Position numbers and translations under genes: made by a program. 64,000 nt of DNA from Lacticaseibacillus rhamnosus (GTDB lineage: Bacteria; Bacillota; Bacilli; Lactobacillales; Lactobacillaceae): NCBI RefSeq assembly GCF_900636965.1, contig NZ_LR134331.1, positions 1 through 64,000 of the forward strand, in the 5' to 3' direction. Below are positions 35,730-43,971 of this stretch, one piece after another. Position 1 is the first letter of the stretch. Every line of letters starts with the position of its first letter. Below the pieces are notes generated by a model that did no database searches, was not told where the DNA came from, and saw only the letters and a list, made by a program, of their open reading frames with translations.

Positions 35730-36503
35730 TCAAAGATAAGCCTGCGCAAATAACTTTGCCGCCAGCAGGAAGGCCAGTGCTGCAATAATGACGCGTAATA
35801 ATTGAACCGGTAAGCGGCGGGCGATGATCGGGCCGATGTAGCCGTCGATGAAGAGTCCAATGCCAAGCGGAATAACCATTAACCACTCGATTTTAGTGGT
35901 GAAAGCATAAATGACGGTGGCAATGGCGTTAGCTGCAAAGCCGGTCAGATTCTTCATCGAGTTGGAGACAATAAACGGTTGGTCAACTGTCAGGGTCAAA
36001 GTTGCCAGCATGACCACGCCGGCAGCAGCGCCGAAATACCCCGCGTAAGCACCCGTTACGAAAATAACAATGGTCTGTGCAGCTTCTTGGCGAAAGGTTA
36101 AGGTCTTCACCGGCTCGCCTGGACGATGCTCCTGAGTCGGTAGTTTACCGCTGAATAAGAGTAAAAGTCCCGCCGCGATGATGAAAAATGGCACAATCTT
36201 TTCAAATGTCGAAGCCGGTGCAATCAATAGAAGAGCACTACCGAAAATACTACCGAGTGACACAATCAGAATCAGACGCCAAAGAAATTTACCCCGGCCG
36301 CGCAGTTCCGGCAGTGAGGAGACGGCTGAACCAACCCCAGTGAAGACGAGTGCCGCTGTATTGGTGACGTTAGCAATGACTGGTGGCACGCCGATTGCGA
36401 GCAGGGCTGGATACGAGACCAGTGAAGCTAACCCTGCTAACGTAGCAGTGAGTCCGGCACCGATCCCGGCAACCAGTAAAAAGGCAAAGATCGAAAAAGT
36501 CAT
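35730..36503 (-). CDS. TauE/SafE family membrane transporter
   Basis: This is a predicted anion (sulfite/sulfoacetate-type) exporter or uptake protein of the TSUP family. The 257-residue protein has about eight hydrophobic helices. It shows the repeated family pattern GIGAGLTATLAGLASLVSYP near the N-terminus and TGAYAGYFGAAAGVV in the second half. The start at 36503 (MTFSIFAFLL) has GAAGGAGCAG upstream; the longer frame to 36596 is hydrophilic and Cys-rich and unlikely. It is monocistronic. The substrate is unknown. Confidence 0.88.
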   Translation of the reverse strand: MTFSIFAFLLVAGIGAGLTATLAGLASLVSYPALLAIGVPPVIANVTNTAALVFTGVGSAVSSLPELRGRGKFLWRLILIVSLGSIFGSALLLIAPASTFEKIVPFFIIAAGLLLLFSGKLPTQEHRPGEPVKTLTFRQEAAQTIVIFVTGAYAGYFGAAAGVVMLATLTLTVDQPFIVSNSMKNLTGFAANAIATVIYAFTTKIEWLMVIPLGIGLFIDGYIGPIIARRLPVQLLRVIIAALAFLLAAKLFAQAYL

Positions 36504-36666
36504 AATTGCTGCTCCTTCAGGAATTTGTATGAATGTCAGCCAACATAGTGCGCAACACCATGTATCAGGATTGCATAGGTACTTATAAGCTGGCAAACAT
36601 TGCTAGTCTCATCATACGCTAAAGCACGACTATTTGGGGGTATGATAAAAGGTAAAGAAGGGACAG

Positions 36667-37272
36667 ATGCACATGTTTGAAAATAGCAAAAGCCGGCTTG
36701 ATGCCATTTCGGATGGCGTATTCGCGGTTGTGCTGACATTGATGGTATTAGATATTAAAGTGCCCAAAACGCTGACTAAAGTGGACCTTTACGCAACCGG
36801 GTTTTCTGTCGTCATTTACTTTATCAGTTTTGCGGTGGTCGGCCAGTACTGGATCTTTCACCAAGAACTTTTGCACACTGTTCAGCAGCCAAGCACCAAT
36901 TTTTTGGTATTGAATTTTTTCTATCTTGTGTTCATCTGTTTAGTGCCGTTTGCAACCAGTTTTATCAGTGACCATCCAGGTAGCCGTATTAGTGCGACAT
37001 TATTTGCAGTTATTATCTTTATGGTTGATCTGTTTCAATTTATTTTGTTCCGATTAGTCATTGGCGAGCGACCGAAAAAAGAAAATTTAAATGCTCATGA
37101 TTGGGAGGAATATCGCGCTGCGTCACTAATGGTACTTGTTGCCGTTATTTATATTCTTGTAGGTTTACTGTTGCCTAAGTGGATTCTTGTTGTGATTGCG
37201 CTCGGTTTAGGCGCCCGAACGTTGAATAATACCATTGGACATCGACTTCAACATCAAGGCAAGACTCAATAA
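36667..37272 (+). CDS. TMEM175-family potassium channel-like protein (DUF1211)
   Basis: The 201-residue protein has about six hydrophobic helices. The N-terminal RLDAISDGVFAVVLTLMVLD is the hallmark R...SD motif that lines the pore in bacterial TMEM175 channels (usually FSD, here ISD). Bacterial members form tetrameric potassium channels. GAAGGG lies upstream of ATG 36667; ATG 36673 (MFENS) is an alternative. It stands alone between the TauE gene and an acetyltransferase gene. Channel activity is inferred from family only. Confidence 0.85.
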   Translation: MHMFENSKSRLDAISDGVFAVVLTLMVLDIKVPKTLTKVDLYATGFSVVIYFISFAVVGQYWIFHQELLHTVQQPSTNFLVLNFFYLVFICLVPFATSFISDHPGSRISATLFAVIIFMVDLFQFILFRLVIGERPKKENLNAHDWEEYRAASLMVLVAVIYILVGLLLPKWILVVIALGLGARTLNNTIGHRLQHQGKTQ

Positions 37273-37524
37273 AACGACGCCTTTATAACCATATATTTTT
37301 ACCAAACTAAAGATCGCCCCAAACCATCTGATGAGTGTTTTGCTAGGATCATCAAATGGCCGATTTTTTACGTTGCGTAAGTCTGTGATACGATGAGGCA
37401 GAAACGAGGTAACTACGAATGCATGTAGCAAAGAGATGACGGTCGTTAAGATTAGGTCAAACAAAACTGGCTAATTCGAAAACAGTCCAACATTGACACC
37501 TATTAAAGGTAAAGGAGCGATTTC

Positions 37525-38127
37525 ATGACGATTCAAGATAAAATGCATCAAGGGGCGTTGTATCAACCGATGAATGCAGATCTGCAAAAAGAACAGCTGG
37601 CGGCAATTGATCAGCTGGCGATTTACAACCAGATTCCGGCGAGCCATCAAGCAGAACGATTTGCCCAACTCAAAAAAATGTTCGCTGAAATTGGCGCTAA
37701 AAGTTATATTGAGGCGCCGTTTCATTCAAACTTTGGTGGGGCGCATGTTCATTTTGGCAGTGGTATCTATGCTAATTTTAATCTGACGTTGGTGGATGAT
37801 ACCCATATTTACGTGGGCGATCGCACCATGTTCGGGCCAAACGTGACGTTGGTAACTGCGACTCATCCGATTGATCCAACTCTGCGCGAACAAGGCTATC
37901 AATATAATAAGCCGATTCATGTGGGTCGCAATTGTTGGTTTGGTGCCAATGTCACGGTGATGCCCGGGGTTACCATTGGTGATAATACTGTCATCGGCGC
38001 TGGCAGTTTGGTCACCAAGGATATTCCAGCCAATGTTGTTGCATTCGGTTCCCCTTGTCACGTGGTTCGAAACATTACGGAAGAAGACCGGAAAACTTAC
38101 GATCACGGTAAGCCAATTGACCTGTAG
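37525..38127 (+). CDS. Sugar O-acetyltransferase (maltose/galactoside acetyltransferase family)
   Basis: This left-handed beta-helix acetyltransferase transfers acetyl from acetyl-CoA to a sugar hydroxyl. The 200-residue protein has an N-terminal maltose-acetyltransferase-type region. Hexapeptide repeats (about 70-185) include the conserved catalytic His in TATHPID, CWFGANVTVMPGVTIGD and GAGSLVTKDIPANVVAFGSP. Length matches LacA/Maa. AAAGGAGCG precedes the ATG. The physiological substrate is unknown. Confidence 0.92.
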   Translation: MTIQDKMHQGALYQPMNADLQKEQLAAIDQLAIYNQIPASHQAERFAQLKKMFAEIGAKSYIEAPFHSNFGGAHVHFGSGIYANFNLTLVDDTHIYVGDRTMFGPNVTLVTATHPIDPTLREQGYQYNKPIHVGRNCWFGANVTVMPGVTIGDNTVIGAGSLVTKDIPANVVAFGSPCHVVRNITEEDRKTYDHGKPIDL

Positions 38128-38133
38128 CGAGGC

Positions 38134-38472
38134 TTAGTCAGCCCAGGTTACTTCCGCAAAGCTCAAAATAAAGGTTTTGACGGCATAACGATTTAGCCGA
38201 GCAGTCGTCTGCTTAAGTTCCGCCTGCGAAACAGGGGAGGGCTTGACGTAATAAACCGTTCCTTCATCGTCATGACTATACGCAGGGGCATAAGCATTTT
38301 CAGAAGAACGCTGAATGCGGGCGCAAAACGCACTCTGAAAATAACCGTTCATTAGCAGCTTTGTCCTGACAGCCATTATTGGGGTTAGATGGCCAATGAC
38401 GAAGAGCCCGATAATGGTATAAATAATGGTCGCAAGTTTCTGATTAAGTGTCATCTTTTTTAATTTGGTCAT
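38134..38472 (-). CDS. Membrane-anchored protein of unknown function (112 aa)
   Basis: The product is not recognised. A basic N-terminus is followed by one hydrophobic helix (about residues 12-35). A region of about 75 residues follows, with RTKLLMNGYFQSAF and a YYVKPSPVSQAEL segment. GAGGAC lies upstream of the start on the minus strand. The gene is convergent with the acetyltransferase gene, 6 bp apart, with no obvious terminator. It could be an anchored extracellular protein. Confidence 0.6.
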   Translation of the reverse strand: MTKLKKMTLNQKLATIIYTIIGLFVIGHLTPIMAVRTKLLMNGYFQSAFCARIQRSSENAYAPAYSHDDEGTVYYVKPSPVSQAELKQTTARLNRYAVKTFILSFAEVTWAD

Positions 38473-38749
38473 AGGTTGTCCTCGCTAGCATGATTTTAGC
38501 GGCTTGATCGAATAGGAGAACCAGTTGTGAAAGCAACAAACGATGATATGGGTATGTATTGGTCAGCTAATATGTGTCAAGAGAGGTACACGTATAAAAT
38601 AGCGCCAACTCGAACTAGCATCAAGGCGAAGTTTTTTGGTCAAAAACTTTTAACGCAAAATGGGCATGGATTACAAAAAATCACTAGTCCAGCCCCAGCA
38701 CTCGGCCCTACCAGTGCTATGATAAAAGCAACTGAAAGGAAGCGTGTCT

Positions 38750-40192
38750 ATGAATCAGTTTGTGAACCATTTGAGTTGTACAGCATTGCTTGTTGGTAAG
38801 AAGGCGTCGGTTGATGGCTCAACGATGATTGCCCGCAATGAGGATGCGGCAGGCGGGATTAATCCGAAGCGGTTTATCGTTGTGAAGCCGGATGAACAGC
38901 CGCAGCGGTATGTGTCAACGTTTAACGGCTTTCAATTGGACTTGCCGCAGAACCCGCTGCAGTATACCTGTACCCCAGTTGCCGACACGAGCGATGGTAC
39001 TTGGGGTGAGGCCGGGATTAACAGCGAAAATGTTGCCATGAGCGCTACGGAAACCGAGTTCACAAACACCACGATGCTGGGATTGGATCCACTTGAGCCA
39101 GATGGTATCGGTGAAGAGGCTATGCTGACGGTGGTATTACCGTATATTCATAATGCCCGAGAAGGGGTGCAGCGGCTTGGCGAATTACTGACGAAGTATG
39201 GCACCTGTGAAAGTAACGGCATTGCCTTTTCCGATGCTGATGAAGTCTGGTATTTTGAAACGGTTGGCGGTCATCACTGGGCGGCTGAGCGGATTCCTGA
39301 TGATCGTTATGTATTGGCGCCGAATCAAACGGGGATTCAGGAGATTGATTTTGATGCGCCGGATGATTTCCAGTACAGTGCCGACTTGAAGGCTTTTGCT
39401 GAAAAGTATCATCTGAATAAAGCGAAGAAAGGCTTTAATTTCCGCGATATTTTCGGTGAAGATACGCAGGCAGATCATTTTTATAATACCCCGCGTGTCT
39501 GGTATGCCCAGAAGATGCTGAATCCTGAAGTTGACCAGGATCCGGAAAGTCGGACCATGCCATTTAGTCGGGTTCCGAGTCATTTGCTATCGGTTGAAGA
39601 TGTGGCGATGGTTTTAAGCAGCCATTATCAAGCAACCGAGTTTGATCCGTATGGGCAGACAGGGACGGCCGAAACGCGGCATCGTTATCGGCCAATCGGG
39701 ATGAATCGTAATCAGGAAATGCATATTTTGCAGATTCGACCGAACATGCCTAAAGCCCATGCGGCGATTCACTGGCTGGCAGAAGGCGTCAATATCTTCA
39801 ATAGTCCGGTGCCATTTTTTGCCAACTGCACCACGACGCCCGAGAATTTCCAGTACACCCCGACTGATAAAAGTTCGACTGACAGCTTCTATTGGCTGAA
39901 TAAGTTGATTGCTATGGTGGCGGATCCGCTGTTTGCCGAACATAACTGGGATGCCGAAGTGGCGGTTTCAGAAAGTCGCAAGTTCGGATTTGCGGCCGGA
40001 CGCGCGGCGGTGGCTAAGGGAGACGCAGAGTTTGCAGACGTCAAGCCTGAAGATCTGCCAGCGTGGCATGACGAATTGAATGCCGAAACCGCAGCCACGA
40101 TCACCAACGACCTCCAATACTTGCTGCATCAACTGGTTTGCATCCGCGCAGAAAAGATGACGCCGACTTTTGAAAAAGGCGGCGAACTATAG
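38750..40192 (+). CDS. pepD: C69 family dipeptidase (PepD type)
   Basis: This N-terminal-nucleophile dipeptidase releases amino acids from a broad range of dipeptides in the cytoplasm. The 480-residue protein starts MNQFVNHLSCTALLVGKKA. Cys10 is the expected nucleophile exposed by autoprocessing, followed by DGSTMIARNED. Later blocks such as TWGEAGIN, SNGIAFSDADEVWYFET and VPFFANC are family features. The start at ATG 38750 follows GAAAGGA. Several PepD paralogues are usual in lactobacilli, so the exact paralogue is not claimed. A strong terminator follows. Confidence 0.92.
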   Translation: MNQFVNHLSCTALLVGKKASVDGSTMIARNEDAAGGINPKRFIVVKPDEQPQRYVSTFNGFQLDLPQNPLQYTCTPVADTSDGTWGEAGINSENVAMSATETEFTNTTMLGLDPLEPDGIGEEAMLTVVLPYIHNAREGVQRLGELLTKYGTCESNGIAFSDADEVWYFETVGGHHWAAERIPDDRYVLAPNQTGIQEIDFDAPDDFQYSADLKAFAEKYHLNKAKKGFNFRDIFGEDTQADHFYNTPRVWYAQKMLNPEVDQDPESRTMPFSRVPSHLLSVEDVAMVLSSHYQATEFDPYGQTGTAETRHRYRPIGMNRNQEMHILQIRPNMPKAHAAIHWLAEGVNIFNSPVPFFANCTTTPENFQYTPTDKSSTDSFYWLNKLIAMVADPLFAEHNWDAEVAVSESRKFGFAAGRAAVAKGDAEFADVKPEDLPAWHDELNAETAATITNDLQYLLHQLVCIRAEKMTPTFEKGGEL

Positions 40193-40220
40193 CGCTAATC
40201 TGACACACTTTTAAAAATTG

Positions 40221-40267
40221 AACGCCCGGCCACACTGACGGATTTTCATCAATGCGGCCGGGCGTTT
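40221..40267 (+). terminator. Rho-independent terminator after pepD
   Basis: AACGCCCGGCC pairs perfectly with GGCCGGGCGTT over a loop of about 25 nt, followed by T-rich sequence. Confidence 0.82.
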
Positions 40268-40313
40268 ATAATGATCAAGAAATCTATCAAGAGAATAGAA
40301 AGAAGGTCTTCTC

Positions 40314-40976
40314 ATTAAGAATACAAAAACAGAACGCTGGATCGGGTTGATTGTCGGCTTGATATTAAACGCAGCGGGTAATGGACTTTGTATCGTTGGG
40401 GCGATGGGAAGTGGTTTGTGGACCGCCGCGGCGATTAATCTCAATGACTGGCAGGGATGGAATATCGGTGCGGTTTTGTTTACATTTGGCGTGCTCAATG
40501 CCATCTCCAACTTAATTTTGATTCGACAGTGGGACTGGCCACGATTCATCGGTGAGGTTATTTATACGCTGTTCTTCAGTTACTTTGTCAATGTTTTCAC
40601 GTGGCTATTTACTTGGTTGGGTCTGGGAAATTGGCCTGTCATCGCCCGAATCTTTGTTTCCTGCTTTGGCGTTTTCTGCTTTTGTGTTGCGATTTCGCTG
40701 TATCAACGCGCGAATATCATCATGCATCCCAATGACGACACCACCAATATTTTGCGCTTCCTGTACTTTAAGGGTAATGCCACGGCGTCACAGTTAACCG
40801 ATTTCATCCCACCGATCATTGTCACGGTAATTGCTTGGGCGGCGACTGGCAAACTGTTAGGGATTAACATTGCCACATTATTCTCGTTTCTTGGCAATGG
40901 TGTCATGATTGCGTGGGCTGACGAGCATGTTTGGCCGCAACTGCAACATAACTTTAAGGTTAAAGCTACTCGATAG
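40314..40976 (+). CDS. YczE/YitT-like integral membrane protein, possible ATT start
   Basis: The protein has about five hydrophobic helices and the pattern GLILNAAGNGL near its N-terminus, then GLWTAAAINL. This resembles YczE-type membrane proteins of unknown function. The first usual start in frame is TTG 40347 (MIVGLIL; 209 residues). That start lacks a ribosome-binding site and truncates the first helix's charged lead. Eleven codons upstream, ATT 40314 follows GAAAGAAGG at good distance and gives KNTKTERWIGLIVGL. ATT initiation is rare, so the start is uncertain. With ATT the protein has 220 residues. Confidence 0.72.
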   Translation: MKNTKTERWIGLIVGLILNAAGNGLCIVGAMGSGLWTAAAINLNDWQGWNIGAVLFTFGVLNAISNLILIRQWDWPRFIGEVIYTLFFSYFVNVFTWLFTWLGLGNWPVIARIFVSCFGVFCFCVAISLYQRANIIMHPNDDTTNILRFLYFKGNATASQLTDFIPPIIVTVIAWAATGKLLGINIATLFSFLGNGVMIAWADEHVWPQLQHNFKVKATR

Positions 40977-41407
40977 AAATGACGAGATGAGGCCACGAGG
41001 GTTAACTTAATTCAAATAGCTTTTATGGATTAGTCAACTCTAAAGATTTGTTTCAAAAGATTTGATTTTAAGCAAAAATGGCTCTAAATTGGCATAGAAT
41101 TTGGAGTTCAGAGGGAGCTACACCGTTTTTGGCACTTATTGTTGCAGACTTACAATCACGTGATTAAGCACGGCTACAGCAGAACAGTTTCTCTGAGTTT
41201 GTTTTTGTTACAACTCTAATTTTACGTTCACACCAAGAAGTTTCGGGATTTGAAGTAAGATTATATAGTTCGCTTAATTTAATATAACTGATCTTGCTTT
41301 GTTTAAACACGGGAGATCTCCACAACGATTGGTATAATTGGAGGCTGGATGAGGTTTACTGCTTTATACGCTAGGTGACACAACTTGCAATAATTTAGGG
41401 AGAAAAT
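40977..41407. other. Intergenic region, no gene seen
   Basis: About 430 bp of AT-rich sequence without a supported reading frame. A GGGAGAAAAT ribosome-binding site for the next gene lies at its right end. No clear terminator or operator was found. Confidence 0.5.
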
Positions 41408-41941
41408 ATGGATTACATTTATATCGTGCCACACGTACTTGTGATGTTAGTTTTTTCTATCACGTTAAGAATTAAGAATGAAATGTTTAAAAAAGAGCGA
41501 ATAGAACGAATAGCGGCATTTAAACGGATTGACTCTGACGGGAGTGTCGGCATGGAGAAAGACGGTGATGAGAGTTTGAACACGCTCGTTGGTCGAAATT
41601 TGTATATTGAAAGAATGATGAATTCTCAAATGATTGGGAGCTATTTGGCCGTCATTTTCTTTTCTGCAGGGGTTATCTATGGGAACACATCTACAGGGCT
41701 TCTTCTTTTACCAAGTATCGGGGTCTTCCTCCTCTTTGCTAATGTGATTTTTCTGGGTGAAGAACAAGTTTTCCGCGTCATCAAGCAGAGAAAATTGGAA
41801 AGACTCTCGGAAAGGTACCCAAGCTTAATGTGTGTTCGAAAGGTTGGGTCAAAATGGTATTATCGCTACCTTTTACTGCTTGTCGTAGTTGGGGGACTCA
41901 ACTTCGCTATATTTTATGCTGCTGCCGTTGTCTTCTACTAA
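41408..41941 (+). CDS. Membrane protein of unknown function (177 aa)
   Basis: The product is not recognised. An N-terminal helix (about 5-20) is followed by a charged cytosolic stretch (about 22-75). Two helices follow (about 80-118), then a basic segment (KQRKLERLSERYP) and a C-terminal helix (about 153-175). The arrangement (helix, charged domain, helix pair, basic loop, helix) is the same as in the 157-residue protein at 42425. The two may be diverged paralogues, although sequence identity by eye is low. GGGAGAAA precedes the ATG. Confidence 0.65.
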   Translation: MDYIYIVPHVLVMLVFSITLRIKNEMFKKERIERIAAFKRIDSDGSVGMEKDGDESLNTLVGRNLYIERMMNSQMIGSYLAVIFFSAGVIYGNTSTGLLLLPSIGVFLLFANVIFLGEEQVFRVIKQRKLERLSERYPSLMCVRKVGSKWYYRYLLLLVVVGGLNFAIFYAAAVVFY

Positions 41942-42424
41942 AGCGTTGAATCAGTCGCTTCTCAGAATTTGATGCCTATTGGAACCCTAATGCTGTTGTG
42001 GAACAAGTAAGTAAAACAGTTCCGAGTCGTGCCAATCTCCGGCCGGATGGAGTGAGAATGCGGAACCAGAGCGGTGCTGACAAAAACCGGGTCGCTGCGT
42101 TGTTTCGTCGGATGAGCCTATTTGGTCGCTATATCAGTCTCAACGGACACTTATCTTGACCTGTATCGACTTACATAAGCAATGCTTGATACGGAATTGT
42201 ATACTTCATCTTGGAATATTCGTCAGAGAGAGTCTATAGTGATGAGATCGGGAGTGACTAAGGTATCACTGAATCTGAGACGGTTCTAGTCAGAACAACG
42301 TAATTTTGTCACAGTAAAAAAGGCTTTCAGATTTTCCTGCCAAGATACTTAAATGTGTTTTATCTGAGTGATTCTGAATTTTTTAGCCGAGGACAGAAAA
42401 TGTTTAAGGAAAGGAATATCAAAA
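41942..42424. other. Intergenic region, no gene seen
   Basis: About 480 bp with no supported gene. The left part (42000-42130) is more GC-rich than its surroundings and may be a fragment of something lost. The right end holds AAGGAAAGGAA, the ribosome-binding site of the next gene. Confidence 0.45.
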
Positions 42425-42898
42425 ATGAATGTCTATATACCCTTTATTGAGATGGTTTGTATCTGGGTGGGCGCTTCTACAATTATTTCAATTCTCAGAG
42501 GAAAACAGAAAAACAAGTTACTCCAAGAAGGCAAATATACAAATGAAAGTTACTCAGAAGCTAGAAAGAAGATGCAGGAGCTTACCACAAAGGCGTCAAA
42601 TCAGCTTTTTAATCGTGCTTATAACATCATTATTGTTTGGTATTTTTTCATCGTTGTGTTTTCGTTAGGAGCAATAACGGCGAATTTTTCAATTGCGCCT
42701 GTTATTTACTTAATTGATGCGATCTTCTTTTTTGCTTTTGCTGTTATTAATCTTGGCGCATCATATTATACTCAAAAAGTGAGGAGAAAAATAAATACTG
42801 AGCTACCAGAAATTAAGTGTGCGGTGAAGATACTACTTTTTATTTTTCGGGATTTTGGCACGGCGTTAGTATTTTTGGTTTCTTATTTGCAGGCTTAA
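42425..42898 (+). CDS. Membrane protein of unknown function (157 aa)
   Basis: The product is not recognised. It has an N-terminal helix (about 3-24), a charged segment with KKMQELTTKASNQ, two helices (about 65-110), a basic loop (YYTQKVRRKIN) and a last helix (about 135-155). ATG 42425 is chosen because AAGGAAAGG lies just upstream; an earlier in-frame start at 42368 has no site. Its layout parallels the protein at 41408. Both genes have lower GC than the core genes. Confidence 0.62.
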   Translation: MNVYIPFIEMVCIWVGASTIISILRGKQKNKLLQEGKYTNESYSEARKKMQELTTKASNQLFNRAYNIIIVWYFFIVVFSLGAITANFSIAPVIYLIDAIFFFAFAVINLGASYYTQKVRRKINTELPEIKCAVKILLFIFRDFGTALVFLVSYLQA

Positions 42899-43241
42899 GC
42901 TGACTATATAAGTGTTGCATAGCGTTCATTTGGAATATTTTTGTCAGCGTTTTTTACATGAATGATATTGGTTTGCTACATGAAGAGGACAGGTCGTAAT
43001 TCTATCTAAAATTTTGACGTTGTTTAAAACGCGAAAACTGGGGTGGAATAAACTATTAAAAATAGTTCCAAACCTCGCAAAACTGCACATGTAATTTCAA
43101 TGCGCTGTCACAGCGTTCCAGACCCAGCTGGCCAGAGATTGCGAAGGTTGGCACGGCCTAGAACGCTTTTGTCGAACGATTTTTCAATAATTCGGCGTTT
43201 CAGAGGGTACACTGCACGGTCAAAAATTGTGGTGCGGCCTC
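42899..43241. other. Intergenic region, no gene seen
   Basis: No supported gene. An open frame at 43100-43360 runs through a terminator hairpin and lacks a ribosome-binding site, so it is discounted. Confidence 0.45.
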
Positions 43242-43278
43242 AAAAAAAAGGCACGCCAGCTCTCGTCGGTGTGCCTTC
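43242..43278 (-). terminator. Rho-independent terminator for the leftward 46299-43386 unit
   Basis: On the minus strand AAGGCACACC pairs with GGCGTGCCTT (one mismatch) and is followed by eight T. It lies about 110 bp past the stop of the 177-residue membrane protein gene. Confidence 0.8.
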
Positions 43279-43385
43279 CTTTTTAAACCTTGACCTAGTT
43301 AGTCAACTGAAACATCTTAGGAATCGAAAGAGAACCTCACATAAAGAATGTTTCCGTTAACTGCATCTGTATATTTATTTACCTG

Positions 43386-43919
43386 TTAATCGCCTATTTG
43401 GTCTTTTTCCCCTTTAATGCCGCGCAGGAACGTTCCTACAGCCCCGCGGTCTACGCCTCTAGATATACTTGGTGAGTAATAGATAACCTCATCGTTAAGG
43501 CGTTGGAAGAACAAGCCTTTTCGTCCATACAAGTTATAAAAATAGACAGTTCTTGGAAATGTGCTTTTTGACCAGATCAAATGGTAGGTCTTGCCTTCTA
43601 AATGAACTATCGTATCATGCTCATTCCAAAACTGGATAACGTTAGTCTGTCCAAACGTAGAAAGTGATGTTTGATGGACACTCATATTAAACAAAAACAG
43701 GCTAACATAGATACAAATATAGGTTAAAATAACTTGTAGTCGAGGTCGCTTTACCTGTTTAGAATTTAGACGAATTTCCCACAGAGTCAGAGCTAAAAAG
43801 AGACTAAACATACTTAGACCTAAGATAGTCTGAAACATCGTCCAATTTGCAAAGGCAAGTGACAGGAAAAAAAGCACAAGAACTATCGACATTGCATATA
43901 AGTGTCTCCAGTAAACCAT
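43386..43919 (-). CDS. Membrane protein of unknown function (177 aa)
   Basis: The product is not recognised. Three hydrophobic helices in the first about 85 residues are followed by a soluble C-terminal part of about 90 residues (HDTIVHLEGKTYHLIWSKS onward). The start at 43919 (MVYWRHL) follows GAGGAAGCG; a 21-bp longer frame overlaps that site. It begins 52 bp after the 775-residue glycoside-hydrolase-like gene, and no terminator was seen between them. The two probably form one transcript and may work together. Confidence 0.68.
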   Translation of the reverse strand: MVYWRHLYAMSIVLVLFFLSLAFANWTMFQTILGLSMFSLFLALTLWEIRLNSKQVKRPRLQVILTYICIYVSLFLFNMSVHQTSLSTFGQTNVIQFWNEHDTIVHLEGKTYHLIWSKSTFPRTVYFYNLYGRKGLFFQRLNDEVIYYSPSISRGVDRGAVGTFLRGIKGEKDQIGD

Positions 43920-43971
43920 CAAAATCGCTTCCTCTAGCAAATTTCGTGTTCAGTCTCACAATTTATTTTCA

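Noticed and set aside
37207-37464. 85-codon minus-strand frame with hydrophobic N-terminus
   Set aside because: TTG start without a ribosome-binding site, and it overlaps the end of the TMEM175-like gene.
38527-38799. 90-codon frame upstream of and overlapping pepD
   Set aside because: No ribosome-binding site and it runs into the well-supported pepD start. Composition is unlike a real protein.
43100-43360. 86-codon plus-strand frame
   Set aside because: Passes through the terminator hairpin at 43242-43278 and has no ribosome-binding site.
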